Below are positions 24,331-32,817 of a DNA stretch of 40,090 nucleotides, piece after piece. Under the pieces are notes generated by a model, which did no database searches, was not told the origin of the DNA, and saw only the letters and a list, made by a program, of their open reading frames with translations. Location: NCBI GenBank assembly GCA_049363815.1, contig JBMQEM010000207.1, positions 1-40,090 of the forward strand. The letters are read 5' to 3'. The position numbers were made by a program, and so were the translations under genes. This DNA comes from JADKIH01 sp049363815 (lineage in GTDB: Bacteria; Bacteroidota; Bacteroidia; AKYH767-A; 2013-40CM-41-45). Position 1 is the first letter of the stretch. Each line of letters starts with the position of its first letter.

Positions 24331-26049
24331 TTAATTAACGTAAATCATCCTCACCGGATACCTCTTACAACTCTTTTCAAAGTATTCCGAGTGTGAATAC
24401 ACATAGTAAAGCTGACTAAACTCGTCCTCATTTGGATGATCTGTTTTCCACTTTTCGAATTCGCTTTTCAATTGTTTGTTTTCAGCTAACAGTTTTTCTG
24501 CGATATCTTCAAACACATAAGAAGAGAACCATTCTTTTTGCTGCAGGATTGAATCGAAAAATCCCCAGTTAAAATAGCTGTCTACAGCAGATGGAACCAG
24601 TGTTTCCAGAATAATGCGAATATGTTTTTGATCACAATCGATCAGGTAGTCACCTTTATTGAATTTGATCTTTTCAATTTTCAACTCTGTTTTTGTGTCG
24701 TAATGCAGATAATGACCTTCATAGGCAGATCCAGTGGTTTTATATTCCCTAATATACATTGTGGTAGCAGAGGAAACAGAATCCTGCATTATTCTGGTTG
24801 ACTTTATTCCGTTAGCATCAAGCATACGGATAATATTTTCCCAGGCTTGTGGAACATAAAAGAATGCCGGAACCGGGAATGTGTCTTTCGCTACATAGTT
24901 GTTGTAGTATGGAATTACTTTCTCAAAAGGTTTCTTTCGATCATATTTAAGTCTCATTCCGGAGGTTACCCTGCTTTTTTCATAAGAACTTTCATAACCT
25001 TTGAATAGTAGTTCATCCTTTTTATTGAAGTCGACTTCCCAGTTAAAAGGAAATGAATTCATTTCAAGGTCGTGTTCAAAGGCTTCTTTTCTTGCAGCGA
25101 TAATTTCATCTTTTTTTTCAGCGCAAATTGAAATCATAGAATGAAGAAACCGCTGTGTACTGTTAACCCGTTCAGGAAATGGTTTTAACATATGGGTTTC
25201 AGTAATGAATGCGAATGAATTTAACAAAGTAGCATATCCGCTGGCAAATCGTGGTGTTTCTAAAAATGCCACGATGCCGCTATCAGGAACACCTTCTTCA
25301 ACAAGAGTTGAAACATAAGGGGTCATTTCATCCTTTTTTAATTTCATGGAATTGAAAAGAGCAGGAGTGAAGACATTTTTCATGTAATTGCCTATTGGTG
25401 GACTTGCCTTACTATGCTGTGAACTTATCAAAGTCATTGTATACTGGTAGTCGGCACCATCTGAAACATGCGTGTCAACAAATACATCCGGATCCCATTG
25501 CTGAAGAATTAATTTGATCGACTTTGTATTCAATGCATCAGTTTTAATGAAATCCCTGTTCAGATCAAGGTTTCTTGCATTGCCACGAAAACCATATTCA
25601 GCAGGACCGTCCTGATTGACCCGGCTGTTGGAATTTCTTTCAAGTGCACCATCAATATTAAATGCCGGGATTATACAGACTACTACATTTTTGAGTAGGT
25701 CATTGTATTTTTCCTTGAAAAGAAGATCTTTTGCAAATCGCAAACTTGCGTCCATTCCATCGGGTTCGCCCGGGTGAATTCCATTGTTGATGAACAACAC
25801 ACATTTATTCTGATCATGGACCTGTTTTGGTTGAAAAATTCCTCCGGCGGAGATTACAAACAGATTCAAAGGTTCACCGCAGTCTGTCTTTCCATATGGA
25901 ATTAAAAAGGCATGTTCAAACTGTTTATCTAATCGTTTATATTCTGTCAGTAATTCTTCATATGTCAGTGAATGATCAGAACTTCTTGATTCCTGCGATT
26001 TTACTTGCAAAGAATAGGTCAATAGGAATAAAAACAGCAATTTCTTCAT
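24331..26049 (-). CDS. Secreted M14-family zinc carboxypeptidase
   Basis: 572 residues. A signal peptide (MKKLLFLFLLTYSLQVKSQ) is followed by the M14 metallocarboxypeptidase domain. NNGIHPGEPDGMDA near residue 90 holds the HxxE zinc ligands, ARNLDLNRDFIK near 155 the substrate-binding Arg/Asn region, VDTHVSDGADY near 190 the third zinc ligand His, and AFITETHML near 280 the catalytic Glu. About 270 more residues of unknown fold follow. It probably trims peptides in the periplasm or outside the cell. It diverges from an M16 peptidase gene across 72 bases, so both may respond to one regulatory region. Confidence 0.88.
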   Translation of the reverse strand: MKKLLFLFLLTYSLQVKSQESRSSDHSLTYEELLTEYKRLDKQFEHAFLIPYGKTDCGEPLNLFVISAGGIFQPKQVHDQNKCVLFINNGIHPGEPDGMDASLRFAKDLLFKEKYNDLLKNVVVCIIPAFNIDGALERNSNSRVNQDGPAEYGFRGNARNLDLNRDFIKTDALNTKSIKLILQQWDPDVFVDTHVSDGADYQYTMTLISSQHSKASPPIGNYMKNVFTPALFNSMKLKKDEMTPYVSTLVEEGVPDSGIVAFLETPRFASGYATLLNSFAFITETHMLKPFPERVNSTQRFLHSMISICAEKKDEIIAARKEAFEHDLEMNSFPFNWEVDFNKKDELLFKGYESSYEKSRVTSGMRLKYDRKKPFEKVIPYYNNYVAKDTFPVPAFFYVPQAWENIIRMLDANGIKSTRIMQDSVSSATTMYIREYKTTGSAYEGHYLHYDTKTELKIEKIKFNKGDYLIDCDQKHIRIILETLVPSAVDSYFNWGFFDSILQQKEWFSSYVFEDIAEKLLAENKQLKSEFEKWKTDHPNEDEFSQLYYVYSHSEYFEKSCKRYPVRMIYVN

Positions 26050-26121
26050 TGTATAAATATAGAAGGACTGTAATTGTTTTCAAAGAATCTTTTATCTTTC
26101 AGCAATCAAAAAATACAGCAC

Positions 26122-28914
26122 GTGAAGAAGTTTTTGTTAATAATCCTATTGTGGTGTCTGTCAGTTGGCGGATCCGCTCAGATCCAGATTGATGCTCCGA
26201 TTCCTGTTGATCCAAAGATCAGAATTGGAATGCTGCCTAATGGTATGAAATACTATGTCAGAAAAAACTCCAAACCTGAACAACGGGCCGAACTACGGCT
26301 GGCAGTGAATGCAGGTTCGAATTTTGAGGACGATAACCAGCAGGGGATTGCCCATTTAACAGAGCACCTGGCATTCAATGGAACGAAAAGTTTTAAAAAG
26401 AATGAACTAATCGATTACCTGGAATCAGTAGGAACAAAATTCGGTCCGCATCTGAATGCGTATACAAGTTTTGATGAAACTGTTTATATGCTGCAAATTC
26501 CAACGGATAAATCTGAAATAGTCGACAAAGGACTGCAGATCCTGGAAGAATGGGCTCATAATCTCACCTTTGATTCTGTTGAAGTTCAGAAGGAGCGCGG
26601 TGTTGTTGTCGAAGAATGGCGTATCGGACAAGGTGCCGGAGAAAGAATGCGTCGTCAATACTGGCCTCTTTTATTTAAGGATAGCAGATATGCCGAACGA
26701 TTGCCAATTGGAAAAAAAGAGATCATTGAAAACACTCCTCAAAGTGCCATCAGGGCTTTTTATAATGACTGGTACCGTCCAGATCTGATGGCTGTAGTAG
26801 CTGTCGGTGATTTTGATTTGGATGAAATGGAAAAAAAGATCAAGGACCAATTTTCAAAAGTCCCTGCAAAAAAATCTTCAAAAGTATGGCAGGCATATGA
26901 AGTTCCTGCATCAAAGGAAATGTTGTATGCTGCAGTGACTGACAAGGAGAATTCTTCTTCAGGAATTGAATTGCTGTATAAATTACCACGGGTAACAAAT
27001 ATTAAAATAAATGATTTTCGTGATGATATTGTCAAGCAACTTTTTTCTTCTATGATGAATGCAAGGCTGGGTGAGATCAGCAGAAAAGCAGATGCTCCGT
27101 TTCTCGCTGCAGGCGGGGGTTTTGGAGGTATGGTGCGGACAAAAAGTTCTTTTGATGTAAGTATCAGATGTGCCGAGACAAAATTCAAAGTTGCATTGAA
27201 TACGGTCATTCAGGAACTGGAAAGGATCCGTCGATATGGTTTCACTCAGACTGAACTGGATCGTGTGAAAGCAGAAGCTCTTGATAATATTAAACGGGCA
27301 TATAATGAAAGAGATAAATCACCTTCAGGAGGATTTGCACGTGAATATGTAAGTAACTTCCTGACCAAAGAACCAATTCCGGGAATTGAAAAGGAATATG
27401 AGTATTATAACTTTTTTATATCGCAGATCTCATTGGATGAAATTGGAGTAATTGGAAAAAATTATATTACAGGAAGCGAAAATTGTTTTGCGCTGATTAC
27501 ATATCCGCAAAAAGACGGTATTGAAATTCCTACTGAAGCTGAAATAAAGAAAATGTTCGATGAAGTGAAAACTTCTGATTTAGCTGCATACGTTGACAAA
27601 GTCAGCAACAAACCATTGATCGAAGCAATTCTAAAGGCACAACCTGTCGTTTCTGAAGAGAAGGATGAGAAATATGGAATTACTAAATGGACTTTCAAAA
27701 ACGGAGTTACAGTTAAGGTTAAGCAAACAGATTTTAATAACGATAAGATCTTATTTTCCAGTTATAGCAATGGTGGCTGGTCAACTACAGGACAGCAGGA
27801 TTTTTATTCCGCAGTATCTGCTGATGCAATTGTAGATAATTCCGGATTAGGTGAATTTGACGCAACGATGCTGGAAAAAATGATGAGCGGAAAAACGGTA
27901 AGTTGTTCTCCTTCGATCAATCAGTTGACTCAGGGTTTGAGCGGAAGCTGTGCCCCGAAAGACCTTTCCACGATGATGGAGCTGATCTATGGTTATCATA
28001 CGATGCCGAGAATAGATAATGATGCTTTTTCACAATTCGTAGAAGCCAGAAAGACCGCATTGAAAAATAAAAGCGTGAATCCACAGGCTGTATATAATGA
28101 TACTGTTAATTATTTGATGTCAGGCTATCATTATATCGGACGCCCTATGACTACTGAAAGTGTAGACAGCATCAACCCCGGCAGGGCACTGGCTATTTAT
28201 AAGGAACTAATGGGTGACGTAGCAGGTACAAATTTTTATTTCGTTGGAAATTTCGATATCGATTCGTTAAAGCAATATGCATGTAAATACATAGGGAATC
28301 TTCCATCTTCCGGAACAGTTAAGAACTGGAAGGATCTTGGTGTAAGAGGTCCGAAAGGAAAGATCAGTAAAACAGTTTCGAAAGGACTAGCTCCTAAAAG
28401 TTATGTTTCACTTCGATGGAATATGGATTTTGAATATAATGCAAAGAACCGGCATGAGGTTTATGCTTTAAATAAACTGGTCAGTATCCGCCTGAGAGAA
28501 GTTTTGAGGGAAGATAAGAGCGGTGTTTATGGAGTAAGTTTCAATATGAATCCTTCCAGAATTCCGGTCCAGAAACTTGAAAATACAGTTGGGTTCAGTT
28601 GCAAACCTGAGAATGTAGATTCACTCATCGATGCCGTTCAGACAGTAATTGCAGAGGTAAAGGCAAAGGGGTGTGATGAAAAAAATCTTGAAAAGATCAA
28701 ACAGACTTTTATCCGCGAACGTGAAACAGCACTGAAAGAAAACTCATTCTGGTTATCGGCAATGATTTCAGCTGATAAGAACAATGAAAAGCTGGATGAA
28801 ATGGAAGGGTACAATACATGGGTGAACTCATTGTCGGGAAAAGACTTTATTGTCTTTGCTGATAAATATTTCAAGACCGACAATTATGCACGGCTGGTTT
28901 TAATGCCGGAGTAA
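26122..28914 (+). CDS. Secreted M16-family zinc metallopeptidase (insulinase/pitrilysin type)
   Basis: 930 residues from a GTG start. Starting at GTG 26122 gives the clean signal peptide MKKFLLIILLWCLSVGGSAQ; the frame can be extended 16 codons to a TTG at 26074, but that would bury the signal. The inverted zinc motif HLTEH is at residues 78-82, with the distal Glu in VVEEWRIGQGAGERMR near 155. Two M16 halves are seen: the first active, the second (about 530-930) without HxxEH, as usual. It degrades peptides in the periplasm. A near-consensus -7 box TATCTTTC lies at 26093-26100. Confidence 0.9.
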   Translation: MKKFLLIILLWCLSVGGSAQIQIDAPIPVDPKIRIGMLPNGMKYYVRKNSKPEQRAELRLAVNAGSNFEDDNQQGIAHLTEHLAFNGTKSFKKNELIDYLESVGTKFGPHLNAYTSFDETVYMLQIPTDKSEIVDKGLQILEEWAHNLTFDSVEVQKERGVVVEEWRIGQGAGERMRRQYWPLLFKDSRYAERLPIGKKEIIENTPQSAIRAFYNDWYRPDLMAVVAVGDFDLDEMEKKIKDQFSKVPAKKSSKVWQAYEVPASKEMLYAAVTDKENSSSGIELLYKLPRVTNIKINDFRDDIVKQLFSSMMNARLGEISRKADAPFLAAGGGFGGMVRTKSSFDVSIRCAETKFKVALNTVIQELERIRRYGFTQTELDRVKAEALDNIKRAYNERDKSPSGGFAREYVSNFLTKEPIPGIEKEYEYYNFFISQISLDEIGVIGKNYITGSENCFALITYPQKDGIEIPTEAEIKKMFDEVKTSDLAAYVDKVSNKPLIEAILKAQPVVSEEKDEKYGITKWTFKNGVTVKVKQTDFNNDKILFSSYSNGGWSTTGQQDFYSAVSADAIVDNSGLGEFDATMLEKMMSGKTVSCSPSINQLTQGLSGSCAPKDLSTMMELIYGYHTMPRIDNDAFSQFVEARKTALKNKSVNPQAVYNDTVNYLMSGYHYIGRPMTTESVDSINPGRALAIYKELMGDVAGTNFYFVGNFDIDSLKQYACKYIGNLPSSGTVKNWKDLGVRGPKGKISKTVSKGLAPKSYVSLRWNMDFEYNAKNRHEVYALNKLVSIRLREVLREDKSGVYGVSFNMNPSRIPVQKLENTVGFSCKPENVDSLIDAVQTVIAEVKAKGCDEKNLEKIKQTFIRERETALKENSFWLSAMISADKNNEKLDEMEGYNTWVNSLSGKDFIVFADKYFKTDNYARLVLMPE

Positions 28915-28934
28915 AAATTTATTGAGCTTATATA

Positions 28935-28990
28935 GTTTAAGGGGTTTAATGTGTTCTGGGAGTGTCCTGAACACTTTAAACCCCTTAAAC
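28935..28990. terminator. Long-armed hairpin between convergent M16 and miaA genes
   Basis: 22-base arms, 28935-28956 and 28969-28990, complementary except at one position, with a 12-base loop. It lies 20 bases after the M16 stop and 34 bases before the miaA stop and would stop both. No long T tract. Confidence 0.75.
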
Positions 28991-29024
28991 CTTTTAAGTT
29001 AATATGTGGAAAATAATTCTCCGG

Positions 29025-29918
29025 TCATTGACCATTTATCAATTCCTGCAAATCCCCAAAATCTTCTTTCTTGACCCACTGAAACTCCTCATCTTTCCTG
29101 AACCAGGTCATCTGGCGTTTGGCATAATTTCGCGAATTCTTTTTGATCAGTTCAATAGCTGTTTCCAGAGAAATGGCTCCATCGAGAAAACTGAAAATAT
29201 CAATATAGCCAACTGTTTGCAGTGCATTGCAATTTCTGTACTTTAATAAAGATTTTACTTCGTCAATTAAACCAGACGAGATCATAATATCAACACGATT
29301 GTTGATCCGTTCATATAACTCTTCTCTGTCTATGTCAATTGCAATTTTTATTATTTCAAAAGGCCGTTCAGGTTTAATTCTTTTCCTCAGTGATGAGTAG
29401 GTGACACCTGTCTGTTCAATAACTTCCAATGCCCGGATGATCCGGTGCGGATTATTTCGATCAACTACTTCAAAATAATCGGGATCTTTTTCGATCAATA
29501 ATTTCTGTAAAACTTCGAGCCCTCCGTCTTTAAATAACTGGTTGTATTTTGTTCTCAGTTCAGGGTCAGTTTCAGGGAGGTCGTCCATTCCTTCACAGAG
29601 AGTCCGGATGTAAAGTCCACTGCCACCGACAACAATTGCATAGTCATTTTTACCATGGATCTCTGCGATCTTTGCCAGAGCATCAGATTCAAATCTCCCT
29701 GCATTATATTCCTGATCGGGTTCCAGGAAATCTACAAAATGATGAACAGCCTGTGATAATTCTTCCTGAGTTGGCTTAGCAGTTCCAATGTCCATGTATT
29801 TATAAAACTGCCGGCTATCAGCATTGATAATTTCCGTCTTGTAAAATCTTGCCAGTTCAATTGCCAGTCCGGTTTTTCCGGATGCAGTCGGGCCGCCAAT
29901 TACAATGAGTTTTTTCAT
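29025..29918 (-). CDS. miaA: tRNA dimethylallyltransferase
   Basis: Adds the dimethylallyl group to N6 of adenosine 37 in tRNAs that read codons starting with U. The 297-residue protein has the P-loop IVIGGPTASGKTGLAIEL at its start, INADSRQFYKYMDIGTAKP near residue 34, HHFVDFLEP near 62, VVGGSGLYIRTLCEG near 97, and the tRNA-binding end QTVGYIDIF and NYAKRQMTWFRKD. Full length. It lies about 60 bases after the pRiA4b-like gene and is separated from it by a terminator, so it may rely on read-through or a promoter I did not detect. Confidence 0.96.
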   Translation of the reverse strand: MKKLIVIGGPTASGKTGLAIELARFYKTEIINADSRQFYKYMDIGTAKPTQEELSQAVHHFVDFLEPDQEYNAGRFESDALAKIAEIHGKNDYAIVVGGSGLYIRTLCEGMDDLPETDPELRTKYNQLFKDGGLEVLQKLLIEKDPDYFEVVDRNNPHRIIRALEVIEQTGVTYSSLRKRIKPERPFEIIKIAIDIDREELYERINNRVDIMISSGLIDEVKSLLKYRNCNALQTVGYIDIFSFLDGAISLETAIELIKKNSRNYAKRQMTWFRKDEEFQWVKKEDFGDLQELINGQ

Positions 29919-29930
29919 TTTTTTGAAAAT

Positions 29931-29955
29931 AAAAAACCCTCGGGTAGGAGGGTTT
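29931..29955 (-). terminator. Rho-independent terminator after the pRiA4b-like gene
   Basis: On the minus strand AAACCCTC (29955-29948) pairs with GAGGGTTT (29941-29934) and is followed by TTTT. The loop is 6 bases. It lies 26 bases past the stop of the upstream gene and 13 bases before the miaA ATG. Confidence 0.85.
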
Positions 29956-29981
29956 CTTGTTGTGGTAGAAATTTTTGAATA

Positions 29982-30647
29982 TTAGAATTCGTCTTTGTCT
30001 TCAGAGATGCTGTCATCAAGCATGTTTTCGTCATCGCTGCCAAAATCGTCTGCAGATTCTTCCACGTCGCCTGTAGCAGCAATGAATGAATCATCTTTCT
30101 CTTCGCCTTCCGGTAATTCACTTGAGTCAATAGCGAGAATATCGCCATCAGAATCGTCTTCGTCATCCTCAGCATCATCGAGGTCTTCCAGTGAGTCAAA
30201 ATCTTCAGGTATGGGGAGAGCTGCTGCAAGTGTGTTGCCATATTGCTTGGGTGCTTCACCGCTTGATTTAATGCAACGTGGATATTTTGCATGCTGGTCT
30301 TCTTCGCGGTTGATCTTGACAAGTTCTATCCGGAATGTCCATACTCCAAGATCAAAAACATAATAGATCTTCTGGTGTGGATCAATAATGAAATCGCACA
30401 GCCGGGCATTCTTCATCTTAGCTTTCGTTTCCGTTTCAGCTTCAGTAAGATCTTTATTCGTTATCTCTTTTCCTTTTTTCCAGTTGTCATCGCTCATATA
30501 GAACGACGCTGATTTACTTCCGTCAAAACCAATTGATGTATGAATGGCATGATGAAGCTCTTCAAAGGTCTGTGTAGATTTGATCTCAATATCACGAACG
30601 ACTTCTTCGTGATCCTCAATGATTACTCTTAATCGGTAGGTTGCCAT
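29982..30647 (-). CDS. Plasmid pRiA4b ORF-3-like protein with acidic C-terminal tail
   Basis: 221 residues from the ATG at 30647. Residues about 1-145 resemble the pRiA4b ORF-3 / IS1096 TnpR-like family: YRLRVIIEDHEEVVRDIEI, FEELHHAIHTSIGFD, SASFYMSDDNWKKGKEI, and YYVFDLGVWTFRIELVKI, with a conserved PRCIKSSGEAPKQYG segment. The last 70 residues are almost all Asp, Glu and Ser. The function of the family is unknown; despite its name no transposase is present here. A longer frame to 30710 is possible, but a -7 box lies between, which fixes the shorter start. It sits between cca and miaA, both tRNA genes, with its own terminator. Confidence 0.8.
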   Translation of the reverse strand: MATYRLRVIIEDHEEVVRDIEIKSTQTFEELHHAIHTSIGFDGSKSASFYMSDDNWKKGKEITNKDLTEAETETKAKMKNARLCDFIIDPHQKIYYVFDLGVWTFRIELVKINREEDQHAKYPRCIKSSGEAPKQYGNTLAAALPIPEDFDSLEDLDDAEDDEDDSDGDILAIDSSELPEGEEKDDSFIAATGDVEESADDFGSDDENMLDDSISEDKDEF

Positions 30648-30668
30648 AGTTGTATTCTGTATCAGGTT

Positions 30669-30676
30669 CAAAAGTA
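30669..30676 (-). promoter_or_regulatory. -7 box of the pRiA4b-like gene
   Basis: On the minus strand TACTTTTG matches TAnnTTTG exactly and is the same octamer as in the hpt promoter. The ATG at 30647 follows after 21 bases. No clear TTG at the -33 distance. Confidence 0.65.
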
Positions 30677-30746
30677 AAAAGAATCTTTTTTTAAAACAGG
30701 CCTTTCTCAAAAAATTATGACTTATTTGTCAGGCTATTTTATCCTC

Positions 30747-32165
30747 TTATGAGGTCATTTTTCTACGTTTGAGACCAAGGTCTTTGCTTATTTTTAACAT
30801 TAATTCAAATGCTTCTTCGTAATCATTTCTGATCTCACCTTCCAGAATAGCCTCGCGGATCGCATTTTTTATTATTCCGACTTCTTTCCCCGGACTGATA
30901 TTGAACGTCTCCATAATGTGTTCTCCGGTAATTGGTGGCTGCCAGTTTCTGATCCTGTCTTTCTCTTCAACTTCCTTTAATTTTTCAGTAACGATCCTGA
31001 AATTTTCTTTATACTTTTTTACTTTATAATCATTTTTAGTGGTTACATCAGCATGACAGAGAATCATTAATGAATCAATATCGTCTCCCGCATCAAATAA
31101 TAACCGCCTGATTGCTGAATCCGTAACATGATCCTGGGCCAGTACAATTGGTCTTAAATGCAACTGAACCAGTTTCTCAACGAATTTCATTTTTTCATTG
31201 AGAGGTAATTTCAACTGGCGGAAAATATTTTTTACCATCCGGGCACCTTTGTCTTCATGTCCATGAAATGTCCAGCCCTGACCCGGTTCAAATCGTTTTG
31301 TGGCTGGTTTTGCTATGTCATGCAAAATTGCTGCCCACCGAAGCCAAAGATCATCTGAAGCCTTTGCTACATTGTCTAAGACTTGTAAGGTATGATAAAA
31401 ATTATCTTTATGTCCTTGCCCGTTTATATATTCAACACCATGTAGAAGACACATCTGAGGAAAGATGATCTGGAGTAAACCTGTTTTAAATAATAGATCA
31501 AAGCCGATGGATGGTTTTGATGAAAGTATGATCTTGTTTAACTCCTCAGAGATCCGTTCTCCACTTACGATCCTGATCCGCTCACAGTTTTTGGTGATCG
31601 ATTCAAGTGCGGAATTATCTATATGAAAATGAAGTTGCGATGCAAATCGAATTGCCCGCATCATTCTCAAAGGGTCATCTGAGAAAGTAATATCTGCATC
31701 TAATGGTGTTCGGATGACCTTATTTTCAAGGTCATTTATCCCATTAAAGGGATCCAACAACTCCCCGAAATTTGATTTCGTAAGATGAATGGCCATAGCA
31801 TTGATCGTAAAATCACGTCGCTTTTGATCATCCTCAAGAGTTCCTTCTTCTACAATTGGTTTCCTTGAATCTGCTCTATATGATTCTTTTCTAGCGCCAA
31901 CAAACTCAATTTCGGTATCGCGCCAACGAAGCATTGCTGTTCCAAAATTCCGGAAAATATTTACTGAAACATTATCACCTAATTTGTTTGCGACTTGCTG
32001 GGCAAGGTCAATTCCGCTTCCGATAACAACAATGTCAATGTCTTTTGATTCTCTCTTGAGAAAAATATCGCGAACATAGCCACCCACAACAAATGCTTGT
32101 TGATTCAAAGCCTCAGCTTCTTCTGCAATGACAGAAAAGATCCGGTGTTGTAAGTGTTTTTTCAT
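30747..32165 (-). CDS. cca: CCA tRNA nucleotidyltransferase with HD domain
   Basis: Adds or repairs the CCA end of tRNA. The 472-residue protein has the class II nucleotidyltransferase head: FVVGGYVRDIFLKRESKDIDIVVIG near residue 25 with the two catalytic Asp, RRDFTINAMAIHL near 115, and DPLRMMRAIRFASQL near 162. An RNA-binding middle region follows, then an HD phosphohydrolase domain (WAAILHDIAKPATKR near 262, FHGHEDKGARM). Length and domain order fit the HD-containing form of Bacteroidota. A -7 box lies about 20 bases before the ATG. Confidence 0.95.
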   Translation of the reverse strand: MKKHLQHRIFSVIAEEAEALNQQAFVVGGYVRDIFLKRESKDIDIVVIGSGIDLAQQVANKLGDNVSVNIFRNFGTAMLRWRDTEIEFVGARKESYRADSRKPIVEEGTLEDDQKRRDFTINAMAIHLTKSNFGELLDPFNGINDLENKVIRTPLDADITFSDDPLRMMRAIRFASQLHFHIDNSALESITKNCERIRIVSGERISEELNKIILSSKPSIGFDLLFKTGLLQIIFPQMCLLHGVEYINGQGHKDNFYHTLQVLDNVAKASDDLWLRWAAILHDIAKPATKRFEPGQGWTFHGHEDKGARMVKNIFRQLKLPLNEKMKFVEKLVQLHLRPIVLAQDHVTDSAIRRLLFDAGDDIDSLMILCHADVTTKNDYKVKKYKENFRIVTEKLKEVEEKDRIRNWQPPITGEHIMETFNISPGKEVGIIKNAIREAILEGEIRNDYEEAFELMLKISKDLGLKRRKMTS

Positions 32166-32184
32166 CTGTTGTTTTACAGGGCTG

Positions 32185-32192
32185 CAAAGATA
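32185..32192 (-). promoter_or_regulatory. -7 box of cca
   Basis: On the minus strand TATCTTTG matches TAnnTTTG; the ATG at 32165 follows 19 bases later. The region where -33 would lie is taken by the hairpin at 32201-32219. Confidence 0.6.
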
Positions 32193-32200
32193 AGCCTATT

Positions 32201-32219
32201 TGCCTTTATAGAAAAGGCA
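32201..32219 (-). terminator. Small hairpin between tsaC and cca
   Basis: TGCCTTT (32201-32207) pairs with AAAGGCA (32213-32219) across 5 bases, 23 bases past the tsaC stop. There is no T run on the minus strand, so it is a weak terminator at best; it could instead affect cca expression. Confidence 0.4.
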
Positions 32220-32241
32220 GAACAGCTCTTATTCTCCATAT

Positions 32242-32817
32242 TTAAGGTCTGATAACCCTAATCAATCCGCCTTTTTGCAGTTTGATGATGGAAGATGGTT
32301 GATGACGCTGACGGTCGTCTTTTCGCCAATTCACAATATAATCAACTGCAGACCTGATTTCCTCAGTGACTTCCTGGAATATTGCAGGCGCCGGTGAACC
32401 ACTAATGTTAGCCGAAGTGGAAACCAATGGTTTCCTGAGTACACCGATAAGGTTTTTGCAAAACTCATCGTTCGTTACCCGTATTGCAATGCTGCCATCT
32501 TCTGCGATTAATTCCTGTGGTAAGTTTCGTGCGCCATCATACACTATTGTCAGAGGCTTATCGGTAAATTCTATCAGTGGCCAGGCCTGATCTGGAATTT
32601 CTTTTACATAAGTTGAAAGCCGTGCCTCAAGATCGACCAACAGTATCATCGTTTTTGAATCTGCACGTTTTTTTATTTCATAGATCTTTTTAACAGCCTC
32701 CGGATTTGTGGCATCGCAGCCTAGTCCCCAGACGGTATCTGTAGGATATAAAATAACACCACCGTTTTTTAAAACAGCAAGTGCCTTTTTAATTTCTGCT
32801 TTTACCTGCTCGTTCAT
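32242..32817 (-). CDS. tsaC: L-threonylcarbamoyladenylate synthase (TsaC/Sua5/YrdC)
   Basis: Makes threonylcarbamoyl-AMP from threonine, bicarbonate and ATP for the t6A37 tRNA modification. The 191-residue protein is a single YrdC domain: VLKNGGVILYPTDTVWGLGCD near residue 16, KKIYEIKKRADSKTMILLV with the conserved KR pair near 40, IAIRVTNDEF near 110, and PLVSTSANISGSPAP near 130. Sua5-type C-terminal extension absent. It overlaps the upstream glycosyltransferase gene by 4 bases, so dapD, the glycosyltransferase and tsaC likely form one transcript. Confidence 0.95.
   Translation of the reverse strand: MNEQVKAEIKKALAVLKNGGVILYPTDTVWGLGCDATNPEAVKKIYEIKKRADSKTMILLVDLEARLSTYVKEIPDQAWPLIEFTDKPLTIVYDGARNLPQELIAEDGSIAIRVTNDEFCKNLIGVLRKPLVSTSANISGSPAPAIFQEVTEEIRSAVDYIVNWRKDDRQRHQPSSIIKLQKGGLIRVIRP

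Noticed and set aside
24205..24396. 63-residue + strand frame after the small hypothetical gene
   Set aside because: It contains the terminator at 24251-24281 and overlaps the end of the M14 peptidase gene on the other strand.
29982..30647. Transposon resolvase or mobile element, suggested by the IS1096 TnpR-like family name
   Set aside because: No transposase, terminal inverted repeats or target duplications are present around it.
30668..30747. GACTTATTTGTC-like short dyad near 30719-30730 as a cca terminator
   Set aside because: Only a 4-base stem; too weak to call.
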